Shown in pieces: positions 18,286-25,567 of a stretch of DNA of 35,825 nt. Location of the stretch: contig JAEEYG010000104.1 in the NCBI GenBank assembly GCA_016291695.1, positions 1 to 35,825 on the forward strand. The letters are read 5' to 3'. Numbering within the stretch: the stretch's first letter is position 1; each line of letters opens with the position of its first letter. This stretch comes from Clostridia bacterium (GTDB lineage: Bacteria; Bacillota; Clostridia; TANB77; UBA1234). Position numbers and translations under genes: made by a program. A model generated the notes under the pieces. The model was not told where the DNA came from, ran no database searches, and saw nothing but the letters and a program-made list of their open reading frames with translations.

Positions 18286-18359
18286 ACAAGACAAATATGA
18301 GTTTGTCTCGAGATTTACACTTTAATCTCGAAACCATCTGTGCTTCTCGAGAAAGGAGA
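18286..18359 (+). promoter_or_regulatory. Structured 5' leader with repeated TCTCGA segments
   Basis: The leader can form GACAAA/TTTGTC (near 18291-18306) and TCGAGATT / AATCTCGA (18308-18331). A third TTCTCGAG at 18344-18351 abuts the ribosome binding site of the peptide gene and could pair with the earlier copies. This allows mutually exclusive folds that expose or hide the site. The structures are read by eye. Confidence 0.4.
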
Positions 18360-18365
18360 ATGACC

Positions 18366-18458
18366 ATGAAGATCATCGCCAAGAAGAACAAGAACTCCAT
18401 TGTTGAGAAGAAGCTCAACATCGGTGGCCAGGATCCCTGCTGCGGCGGCCGCGCGTAA
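18366..18458 (+). CDS. 30-residue Cys-Cys peptide, candidate RiPP precursor
   Basis: A 30-residue peptide. The ATG at 18366 is 6 bases after AAAGGAGA; an ATG at 18360 is too close to that site. The basic N-terminal part (MKIIAKKNKNSIVEKKLNIG) looks like a leader, and the C-terminus GGQDPCCGGRA has two adjacent Cys (25, 26), Gly pairs and a final Arg-Ala. Small size, its own strong promoter, a terminator directly after it, and a radical SAM/SPASM gene next in line are the usual arrangement of a ribosomally made, modified peptide. It resembles the short clostridial 'Clo7bot'-style peptides in its MK-x-I-x-KK opening, but has fewer Cys. Activity is unknown; modification at or next to the Cys pair is an inference. 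Confidence 0.72.
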   Translation: MKIIAKKNKNSIVEKKLNIGGQDPCCGGRA

Positions 18459-18565
18459 TCCTTCGGGAATTCACCGCATCGCCACAACAAATATCGTCTG
18501 AACAAGCCAACGGCGCTGCCAAGTAGTACGTCAGATGGTATCACAACGTAACTAGCACGACCTAC

Positions 18566-18600
18566 GAAGGAGAAATTATTATAATTTCTCCTTCATTTTT
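18566..18600 (+). terminator. Terminator/attenuator between the peptide and maturase genes
   Basis: Stem GAAGGAGAAATTA / TAATTTCTCCTTC followed by ATTTTTT. Partial read-through here would yield much more peptide mRNA than maturase mRNA, which is typical of RiPP operons. The stretch 18459-18565 holds no other convincing gene. Confidence 0.85.
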
Positions 18601-18634
18601 TATAGAATTTTGAAAGATGAAAGGAGATTCAGTA

Positions 18635-19936
18635 ATGAAGTGGTCTATGTTCATTTTCAAGGTTGTTGCTAATGGTCAGGTCCTGCTCTACAACACTTTC
18701 AACTATGCGATTGTGGTTTTCGAAGAAGAAGTCTATAACCGCATTGCCGGTATGATTGAGAGCGGTCAGATTGAGGACTGTGAAGAAATCACGGCTCTCA
18801 AGGAGCAGGAATTCCTTATTGATAAGGATCTCGATGAGCAGGCTCAGTTTTTGAGCATTCTCAAGGAAGAGCATGATAACGACACTCGTATGTGCCTGCA
18901 GGTTCTTACTACTACTGGGTGTAACTTCAAGTGCCCTTACTGCTATCAGGAAGGCATTTGCCGTGAAGAACGGATTTCCAAGGAGACTATTGAGACTCTG
19001 TATGATTTTCTCGACAAGTACATTTCCGTCAACAATAAGATTAAGAAAATCTTTCTGATTCTCCACGGAGGAGAACCCACTACCAACTGGAAGCATGTGC
19101 CTGATATCTTCGACGTGATTCGGCGTATCTGCGCGAAGTATGACATCGAATTTGACACGCAGATTATCACTAATGGCTACCTGCTCGATGAAGAGAAGAT
19201 TAATCTGCTTGTTGCCAATAACTTGAGGAATATCCAGATCACTATCGATGGCGTTGGGTATGTCACTGACCATCGCAGGCTTGCGAGGAATGGTGCTCCT
19301 ACCTTCAATAGGATTATCGAGAACATTCACAAGATTCTTGCTACTGACACTACTGGAAAGGTTCGTATCCGTATCAACTATGACAAGGAAAATGCGGATA
19401 CTGTTCCTGACACCATTGATTTCTTGGCAAAGGAATTTCCTGATGAGCGCGTTGAAGTGACGCTTGGATACATTACCAAGACGATGGATTCTTTGGAGTC
19501 GAATCCTTACATCAATAAGTATGGAATCGAGCTTTCCGAACTCGTCAGGTATTATCCTACGTTCCACCGTAAGCTTCGCGAAGCGGGATTTTCTCCTGAG
19601 AATCTTCTCATCTTTGATGGCCTTTGCGTTTCCAAGATGCGTCACAACATGGTGATTTCGCCTACGGGTGAAATCTACAAGTGTCCTAGTGGCGTTGGGA
19701 TTTCCAGTTTTGTCGAGGGAAACATTCACGACTTCCCGACCGAGGTTCCGGATTACCTTTTCTATAAGCTCTATGATTACTGCTTTGAGCAGAGGTGCCC
19801 GTTCATTCCGCTTTGCCAGACTAGCTGCCGTTTTCTTGCTGCCGCAAAGAATGGCGCTGTCGACAGCATTGACTGCAAGCGCGAAGCTCTTGAGCAGGTT
19901 AACGTGGAACTTCTTAAGGATCAGTTCATGACCTAA
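18635..19936 (+). CDS. Radical SAM/SPASM peptide maturase
   Basis: A 433-residue enzyme; I take the ATG at 18635 (AGGAG upstream) over one 18 bases earlier. The N-terminal region (1-85) resembles the precursor-recognition part of RiPP maturases. The radical SAM 4Fe-4S motif is C96-x3-C100-x2-C103 (CNFKCPYC), followed by HGGEPT, the SAM-binding GGE element. The C-terminal SPASM region has C331, C350 and a cluster in RCPFIPLCQTSCRFL and SIDCKRE, enough for two auxiliary clusters. Such enzymes install thioether, C-C or epimer modifications on peptides, and the upstream Cys-Cys peptide is the evident substrate. Composition is foreign: it uses CGG for Arg twice (18971, 19121), once as CGGA. The ABC-F gene follows after 13 bases. 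Confidence 0.9.
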   Translation: MKWSMFIFKVVANGQVLLYNTFNYAIVVFEEEVYNRIAGMIESGQIEDCEEITALKEQEFLIDKDLDEQAQFLSILKEEHDNDTRMCLQVLTTTGCNFKCPYCYQEGICREERISKETIETLYDFLDKYISVNNKIKKIFLILHGGEPTTNWKHVPDIFDVIRRICAKYDIEFDTQIITNGYLLDEEKINLLVANNLRNIQITIDGVGYVTDHRRLARNGAPTFNRIIENIHKILATDTTGKVRIRINYDKENADTVPDTIDFLAKEFPDERVEVTLGYITKTMDSLESNPYINKYGIELSELVRYYPTFHRKLREAGFSPENLLIFDGLCVSKMRHNMVISPTGEIYKCPSGVGISSFVEGNIHDFPTEVPDYLFYKLYDYCFEQRCPFIPLCQTSCRFLAAAKNGAVDSIDCKREALEQVNVELLKDQFMT

Positions 19937-19949
19937 GGGGGTGTTAATT

Positions 19950-21506
19950 ATGTCCTATGACATTCGAGGCTTAACCATTGAGCTTCTTGGCGGAGGACTT
20001 TTGGTTAAAGATCTTTCTTTCAGCATTAACCCTGGTGACCGGATTGCCATTATTGGCGAAGAAGGTGTAGGAAAGTCTACCATTCTTAAGGCCATTATGG
20101 GAGACAGGTCTATCGAAGAGTATGTCAAAGTTTCTGGTCAGGGAATTAGCAAGAGCGTTCATGTTGCCTACTGCGAGCAGATTCTGAGTTCTGACTGGTC
20201 AGAGTGCACTCCCATGGAGTATTTGCTGAAGCGGACTCCTGCTAGTGAGGAAAACTGGGAGCTCTATAATGACTTAGGAACTATCTACCAAATCTGTGAC
20301 GACATTTCTCTAGATAGAGCAATCATTGAAGGCGATAGGATGGTCTCGACTCTTAGCGGAGGAGAAAAAGTTAAGCTTCAAATCTTGAAGTTGCTTGTTT
20401 ATCCTCACGATTTGTTTCTTCTGGATGAGCCGACTAATGATCTTGATCTTGCAACGCTGGAGTGGCTTGAGAATTTTATCAAGAACTGCCCGCAGCCTGT
20501 TGTGTATATCAGTCATGATGTTAAGCTTTTGGAAGCGACAGCAAATCGTATCTTGCACATTAATTATTCGCGCAATCGTAGCAAAGGAGAGTGCCTCCTT
20601 GAAAACGTGGGCTACACTGAGTTTGTTCAGAAGCGCGAAAAATCAATGGCAAGGCAAGAGCAGACTGCACGACTTCAGGCAAGAGAGTATAGGGAAAGAC
20701 GTCAAACTTTGAGTGGCATCAAAAGTGCCGTGAGAAGTGAGCAAATCAAGAACCATGATCCTTCTAGTCGGCGACTTCTTAACAAGAAGATGGCAAATGT
20801 TCTGGCTCAGGAAGGAAGGCTTCAGCGCTTCGAAGAGAGTATGGAGCATATGCCGCAGTACGATGAATACATGGTCTTGAACTTTGTGAATGACTCTTCT
20901 AACCCTAATACCAAAGTTGTTCTGAGTGTTGTGATTCCTGAACTTTCCATTGATGGACAAGTCTTAAGTCATGACATTAAGCTTGAGATTATCGGAAATC
21001 AAAAGGTTGCTATCATGGGAAGAAACGGGGCCGGAAAGTCTACTTTGCTTAAGGAAATCTACAGAACTCTGACTGAGTCTGAAAGGGAGATTAAGGTTGC
21101 TTATATCCCTCAGAACTACGATGAGTACTTCATCTTGTCGGAGACACCTGTAGAATTCTTGAGGCATAAGATTGATGAATCCACATTGATTCAGGAAGGC
21201 ATTTCTGTTGAAACGTATCTTTCGGTTTTGAAGTTCTCAAGGGAAGATATGCTTAAGCCGATTCGTGACTTGAGCTATGGGCAGAAAGTGAAGCTCATTT
21301 TGCTTGACTTGACGCTTAATTCGTACAATCTCTTGATCCTTGATGAGCTTACGAGAAACCTTTCACCGCTATCGATCACGGTTATCAATGAGCTGTTTAA
21401 GAATTTCCCTGGTGCTATTCTTGCAGTTTCACACGACAGAGCTTTTCTGGATGAGGTTATGGATAAAAAGCTTGTTTTGACCGAGAACGGTCTGAGCGAA
21501 GAATAA
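19950..21506 (+). CDS. ABC-F family ATPase, possible ribosome-protection/self-immunity protein
   Basis: A 518-residue soluble protein with two nucleotide-binding domains and no membrane spans, the ABC-F layout. Domain 1 has GEEGVGKST (36-44), LSGGEKVKLQ and LLDEPTNDLD. An Arg/Gln-rich helical linker follows (about 220-290). Domain 2 has GRNGAGKST, LSYGQKVKL, and a degenerate Walker B region (LILDELTRNLS instead of LDEPTNHLD). Both switch His residues (ISHD, VSHD) are present. ABC-F proteins act on ribosomes, and several protect them from antibiotics. Placement directly behind the maturase suggests immunity to a ribosome-targeting peptide, but a general translation factor role is possible. It uses CGG for Arg at 20040, 20232 and 20769. 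Confidence 0.88.
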   Translation: MSYDIRGLTIELLGGGLLVKDLSFSINPGDRIAIIGEEGVGKSTILKAIMGDRSIEEYVKVSGQGISKSVHVAYCEQILSSDWSECTPMEYLLKRTPASEENWELYNDLGTIYQICDDISLDRAIIEGDRMVSTLSGGEKVKLQILKLLVYPHDLFLLDEPTNDLDLATLEWLENFIKNCPQPVVYISHDVKLLEATANRILHINYSRNRSKGECLLENVGYTEFVQKREKSMARQEQTARLQAREYRERRQTLSGIKSAVRSEQIKNHDPSSRRLLNKKMANVLAQEGRLQRFEESMEHMPQYDEYMVLNFVNDSSNPNTKVVLSVVIPELSIDGQVLSHDIKLEIIGNQKVAIMGRNGAGKSTLLKEIYRTLTESEREIKVAYIPQNYDEYFILSETPVEFLRHKIDESTLIQEGISVETYLSVLKFSREDMLKPIRDLSYGQKVKLILLDLTLNSYNLLILDELTRNLSPLSITVINELFKNFPGAILAVSHDRAFLDEVMDKKLVLTENGLSEE

Positions 21507-21512
21507 GCTTTT

Positions 21513-21547
21513 AAGATGGCTAATATTTATTTTAGCCATCTTTTTTT
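21513..21547 (+). terminator. Terminator after the ABC-F gene
   Basis: AAGATGGCTAA / TTAGCCATCTT stem with an AT-rich loop, followed by seven T. It marks the end of the peptide-maturase-ABC-F operon. A TATAAT at 21550-21555 just beyond could start the next gene. Confidence 0.88.
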
Positions 21548-21581
21548 GTATAATATTTTAGAGAAGATGAGGAGGCTTAAT

Positions 21582-22407
21582 ATGAAGATACGGAAGAAAC
21601 AATTATGATTTAGTTTTAATCGGTGAAAAACATGGTATCAAAGAAAACTTTGATATATATTTGGAGCATATAAAAAGATTTAAGCCTAATGATAATAATA
21701 CTTTGTATATTTTATTCGAAACTGGTATTTCAGCTGGTCTATACATTAATGAGTATATTCATGGAAATGAAGTGTTTGATATAAACGATTTCGTAAAAAG
21801 CTACAAAGGCACAATGCTTGGTAGTATTGAGTTTGCAGATTTTGTTAGGAAACTAAAGAAATATGTAAGCAGAGTGAACTATAAAGTAGAGTTTTATGGG
21901 ATAGATTTGGAATATCAAAGATTTGTGACTGATAAAATGCTAGATTACATTGGTGACCTGCCAATTTCAAAAGCAATAAAGAAAAATTTGAAAAATACAG
22001 AATTAATAAATAATTATGATGACGAAAAATATGGAAAATATAGAGAAAAGTTTCTTTTTCAAAACTTTAAAACTATTATTGACTATATAGGGTTAGATAA
22101 AGATTTTGCTAATAGTAATATAATTGGTTTTGTTGGCGCATGGCACGTTAGAGAATTTGAAAAGAGCGAGTCATTGGCTCAAATGATAAGAAGAATATTA
22201 AAAAAGAAAGTCCTATCAATCGAGACTTTGTATAAGTATTCACGAAGAACAGTTAAAGAAGACGGCATTTTTAAAGTAGTTAAGGTTAATGATGAATTAG
22301 AAGAATCAAATTATAAAAAATTCGGGACTTATTATATTAGCAAGGAAAATGATTCAATTGGAACTTATTTATTGAGCAATTGCCATAGCTTAAAAATGCT
22401 TAAATGA
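21582..22407 (+). CDS. GExHG/GxWH protein (Tiki/erythromycin-esterase-like superfamily candidate), interrupted at CGGA
   Basis: A 274-residue protein if C21591 is skipped. The ATG at 21582 has GAGGAGG 6 bases upstream, but the zero frame reads M-K-I-CGG-K-K-Q-L-stop. After the shift it reads MKIGRNNYDLVLIGEKHGIK and continues to 22407. GEKHG (14-18), FYGIDLEYQ near 104, and GFVGAWH (182-188) follow the pattern seen in the erythromycin esterase/ChaN/TraB (Tiki) superfamily: an N-terminal GExHG, a mid acidic residue and a late GxxH. The superfamily call is by pattern only. It is AT-rich like the host genes although it sits between island genes. The break comes at codon 4, so a shift would control nearly the whole protein. 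Confidence 0.65.
21588..21594 (+). other. CGGA +1 frameshift site at codon 4
   Basis: The zero-frame codons are ATA CGG AAG. Skipping C21591 gives ATA GGA AGA and the long frame. The zero frame stops at TGA 21606-21608. A strong Shine-Dalgarno sequence lies about 14-20 bases upstream. Confidence 0.72.
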
Positions 22408-22418
22408 GTGCCAAATGG

Positions 22419-22447
22419 TTGACATATAGAGGTTTTTATTATAAAAG
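22419..22447 (+). promoter_or_regulatory. Promoter for the CofE-like gene, similar to the peptide promoter
   Basis: TTGACA at 22419-22424 with TATAAA at 22440-22445 (15-base spacing) or TAAAAG at 22442-22447 (17-base). It shares TTGACATAT, GAGGTTT and TTATAAAA with the promoter at 18255. It lies 11 bases after the preceding stop codon. Confidence 0.6.
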
Positions 22448-22502
22448 TATGTAGCGTTCAAATCCTTTTTGAATCTCAAACAAATTTTTTGGAGGGATGG
22501 AT

Positions 22503-23699
22503 ATGAGAAGCTCTGTTGGGACTATTTCTATTGGTGTGCGGGCTCCTATTATCAAAGAGGGAGACGACTTGGCGGAGATTGTTGCTAGGAGTATCGTTAG
22601 TGCAAGCACGGAATTCGATATGCCCATTGAGGAAAAGGATGTCATTGCTGTCACGGAATCTGTCGTGGCTAGAAGCCAGGGAAACTATGTGACGGTTGAT
22701 GACATTGCTAGAGAAGTTCATGAGAAGTTTGGCAATTCGAAGGTGGGTGTTCTTTTCCCAATCTTGAGTCGGAACCGCTTTGCGATGATTTTCAAAGGAA
22801 TTTGCAGGGGGGCAAAAGGTGGAGTTGTTTTGCAGCTTAGTCTTCCTGCTGATGAGGTTGGAAACCATCTGATTTCTGACGAAGAATGGTTTTCCAAGGT
22901 GGATGGTAATTTCTCGCTTATCACGGAAGCCCAGTACAGAGAGCTTTTTGGCTATCCTAAGCATGAGTTCACCGGCATTGACTATGTGGAGTACTACAAG
23001 AGTATTGCTAAGGAAGAAGGGTGTTCGATTACCGTTGTTTTTGCGAACAATCCTTCAAACATTCTGTATTTTGCTGGACACGTTCTTTGCTGTGACATTC
23101 ACTCCAGGTTTGTGTCGAAGAATGTCATAAGGAAGCGCAAGGAGTGCATTTCTGTGTACAGCCTTGATGAGCTTTGTACGAAGAGTGTCAATGGTTCTGG
23201 ATACAATGCTCAGTATGGTCTTTTGGGAAGTAACAAGTCTAACGAGGAAAGGCTTAAGCTGTTCCCGAGAGATGCTGGCGAAATTGCGCAGAAAATCAAG
23301 AGCAAGATTAAGGAGCTTACTGGCGTTGAGGTCGAAGTCATGATTTACGGTGATGGAGCTTTCAAGGACCCTGTCGGAAAGATTTGGGAACTTGCGGATC
23401 CTGTTGTATCTCCTGGCTACACTCCTGGAGTGCTTTCTGGCAGACCGAATGAGCTTAAGCTCAAAGCCCTTGCAGACGGCAAGTATGCCGATTTGACGGG
23501 TGACGTTTTGAATGAAGCGATTACCCATGAAATCAGGCACAAAGGCGGAGACCTGGTTGGCAGCATGGAGTCTCAGGGGACTACGCCGAGGCAGTACACC
23601 GATCTTCTTGGCTCGCTTGCTGACTTGACGTCCGGCAGCGGAGACAAAGGAACCCCGATAGTTTGGATTAAGAACTATTTCAGAAACTACGCTGATTAA
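22503..23699 (+). CDS. CofE-like (coenzyme F420-0:glutamate ligase family) protein
   Basis: A 398-residue protein; the ATG at 22503 is preferred because the one at 22497 abuts the GGAGGG site. It carries family segments such as IAVTESVVARSQGNYV, FPILSRNRFAMIFKGI, YGDGAFKDPVGKIWELADP, ESQGTTPRQYTDLLGS and LTSGSGDKGTPIV. CofE adds glutamate to F420 with GTP. This longer bacterial branch occurs in organisms not known to make F420, and its substrate is unclear to me. No F420 genes are present here. Island-type composition and CGG use (22539, 22770) link it to the peptide cassette, as does the shared promoter, so an amide-ligase role in peptide tailoring is conceivable but unsupported. Confidence 0.85.
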   Translation: MRSSVGTISIGVRAPIIKEGDDLAEIVARSIVSASTEFDMPIEEKDVIAVTESVVARSQGNYVTVDDIAREVHEKFGNSKVGVLFPILSRNRFAMIFKGICRGAKGGVVLQLSLPADEVGNHLISDEEWFSKVDGNFSLITEAQYRELFGYPKHEFTGIDYVEYYKSIAKEEGCSITVVFANNPSNILYFAGHVLCCDIHSRFVSKNVIRKRKECISVYSLDELCTKSVNGSGYNAQYGLLGSNKSNEERLKLFPRDAGEIAQKIKSKIKELTGVEVEVMIYGDGAFKDPVGKIWELADPVVSPGYTPGVLSGRPNELKLKALADGKYADLTGDVLNEAITHEIRHKGGDLVGSMESQGTTPRQYTDLLGSLADLTSGSGDKGTPIVWIKNYFRNYAD

Positions 23700-23708
23700 A
23701 ATTCACGT

Positions 23709-23732
23709 GGAGCCCGAACGGGCTCCATTTTT
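23709..23732 (+). terminator. Terminator after the CofE-like gene
   Basis: GGAGCCC-GAAC-GGGCTCC followed by ATTTTTA. Its GC-rich stem matches the island composition and marks the island's right edge. Confidence 0.88.
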
Positions 23733-23845
23733 ATGTCCTCAAAAAGGACAAATTCTGTTGTAAATAAGTGTGAAAAAATGTATAATATCGGTAATCATTT
23801 GTAGTATTTTGGCAATTTTGTTGCCAAACCGGAAAGGAAGGATTT

Positions 23846-25531
23846 ATGAATAAAAAATGGGAAGCATATGAAAAAGATGAAGCAGAAATAAAAAAGATTT
23901 CTGAGAATAATAATATTTCAACATTGCTTTCTACAATCCTGTACAACAGAGGAATCAAGGATTCAGATATTAAGAAGTTTTTAAACCCTAAGCTTGAAGA
24001 CTTATACGAACCATTTTTGTTTAAGGACATGGACAAAGCTGTCGACAGAATTTGTAAAGCTATAGATAGCAAAGAGCATATCACAATTTATGGTGATTAT
24101 GATGTTGATGGAATTACAAGTACAGCTATTCTTGTTCAGTTTCTTGCATCTCGTGGTGCAGTAGTAGACTATCATCTTCCAAATAGATTAGTTGAAGGTT
24201 ATGGACTTAACAATAGTGCGATTGACGACATTAAAACTCGCGAAACTACGCTTTTAATTACTGTTGATTGCGGAATTTCGGCTTATGACGAAGTAGAGTA
24301 TGCCAAGTCACTTGGAATTGATGTAATCATTACTGACCATCATGAGTGTCCTGCACAAATACCGGATGCAATAGCAGTAATTGATGCCAAAAGACCAGAC
24401 AATACATATCCATGCGCATTTCTTGCAGGCTGTGGAGTTAGTTTTAAATTAGTTCAAGCAATTTGCAAGACTTTATCTCTTCCAGACGAGGAGTATTTAA
24501 AGTTTTTAGATATTACTGCACTTGGTACAATCGCAGATATTGTTCCACTATTAGATGAAAATAGAATTATAGTTAAATATGGTTTGGAAGCAATTAAAAA
24601 GACTTCAAACATAGGACTAAAGTCGCTAATAAATGTTTCTGGTGTCAAATCAATTGACTCAACTAGTATTTCATTTGGATTGGCTCCTAGAATTAATGCT
24701 TGCGGAAGAATGGGAAAAGCAGACTTGGCTCTTAAAATGTTGCTTACAAATAGTTTCAAAGAGGCAAACGAAATTGCAAACGAGCTTCAAAGAATGAATT
24801 TTGAAAGACAAGAAATTGAAAGAGGAATTCTAAATGAAGCATTAGAGCAAATAAATCGTGAGCACTTAGACAAAGACAAAATAATTGTTTGTGGAAGTGA
24901 GAATTGGCATCATGGTGTAATCGGAATAGTTTCATCTAAGATTACAGAAACGTATTACAAACCTTCGATTTTAGTATGTTTTGAAGGCGATGAAGGTAAG
25001 GGTTCTGGAAGAAGTGTTGATGGTTTTGATTTACATTCAGCACTCCTATACTGCGAAGAATATCTTCAAAAGTATGGTGGCCATGAGATGGCAATAGGAT
25101 TGACACTTAAAAAATCAGATTTTGAGCAATTCAAAAAGATACTTAACGATTATGCAAAAGATAAGTTGCCTAACGAAGCTACACCAGTTGTTAAGTATGA
25201 TTGTGAAATCACAAGTAAAGATATTACTATGGACACAATTAAGGAGCTACGTCTTCTTGAACCTTATGGTGAAGCAAACCCAACGCCATTGTTCTTATAT
25301 AAAAACATTAGGGTAGATAGTATTAGAACACTATCGAACGAAAAACATTTAAAGTTAAATATTAAAGATGAGCATAGAATTTTTTCTGCAATTGCTTTTA
25401 ACATGGGTGACAAAAAGAACTATATAAAGATGGGTGAGAAGGCAACGATTATTCATTCGCTTGAAGTAAACACATATAACGGAGTAAACATGATTCAATT
25501 AAATATAAAGGACATAAAGAAGAGCATCTAA
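23846..25531 (+). CDS. recJ: Single-stranded-DNA-specific exonuclease RecJ
   Basis: A 561-residue DHH-family nuclease. Manganese-binding motifs are visible: GDYDVDG (83-89), D141 in VDCG, and DHHE (164-167). The DHHA1 domain has GSGRSVDGFDL, and a C-terminal OB-like region follows. RecJ degrades 5' ends of single-stranded DNA in recombinational and mismatch repair. The start has an AGGAAGGA site. It is followed after 36 bases by relA, a common order in Firmicutes (recJ with relA), so the two are probably co-transcribed. Confidence 0.95.
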   Translation: MNKKWEAYEKDEAEIKKISENNNISTLLSTILYNRGIKDSDIKKFLNPKLEDLYEPFLFKDMDKAVDRICKAIDSKEHITIYGDYDVDGITSTAILVQFLASRGAVVDYHLPNRLVEGYGLNNSAIDDIKTRETTLLITVDCGISAYDEVEYAKSLGIDVIITDHHECPAQIPDAIAVIDAKRPDNTYPCAFLAGCGVSFKLVQAICKTLSLPDEEYLKFLDITALGTIADIVPLLDENRIIVKYGLEAIKKTSNIGLKSLINVSGVKSIDSTSISFGLAPRINACGRMGKADLALKMLLTNSFKEANEIANELQRMNFERQEIERGILNEALEQINREHLDKDKIIVCGSENWHHGVIGIVSSKITETYYKPSILVCFEGDEGKGSGRSVDGFDLHSALLYCEEYLQKYGGHEMAIGLTLKKSDFEQFKKILNDYAKDKLPNEATPVVKYDCEITSKDITMDTIKELRLLEPYGEANPTPLFLYKNIRVDSIRTLSNEKHLKLNIKDEHRIFSAIAFNMGDKKNYIKMGEKATIIHSLEVNTYNGVNMIQLNIKDIKKSI

Positions 25532-25567
25532 AAAGAGTACATTAGATTAGTAAAAGGAGGTGTGTAT

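Larger units (their letters stand above)
18216..23732. other. Compositional island: higher-GC genes interleaved with one AT-rich gene
   Basis: Genes at 18366-21506 and 22503-23699 prefer AAG, ATC, TTC and CGT codons and are clearly richer in G+C than their neighbours. They use CGG as a normal Arg codon: 18971, 19121, 20040, 20232, 20769, 22539 and 22770. The AT-rich genes outside never do. The gene at 21582-22407 lies inside the island but has host-like composition and a CGGA break. No transposase, integrase or convincing flanking repeat is seen. I infer one or two recent horizontal acquisitions; the donor is unknown. Confidence 0.7.

Noticed and set aside
18459-18565. Second precursor peptide between the first peptide and the maturase
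   Set aside because: No frame here has a start with a ribosome binding site and a plausible peptide; the stretch ends in a terminator hairpin.
18629-19729. Long open frame antisense to the radical SAM gene
   Set aside because: It is a shadow produced by the codon composition of the GC-richer gene. It has no ribosome binding site or recognisable motif, and the plus-strand product has clear catalytic Cys motifs.
18236-23760. ACAAATT(T/C)TGTT on both sides of the island as attachment sites
   Set aside because: It is a short AT-rich 12-mer with one mismatch, likely by chance in this background, and no integrase is present.
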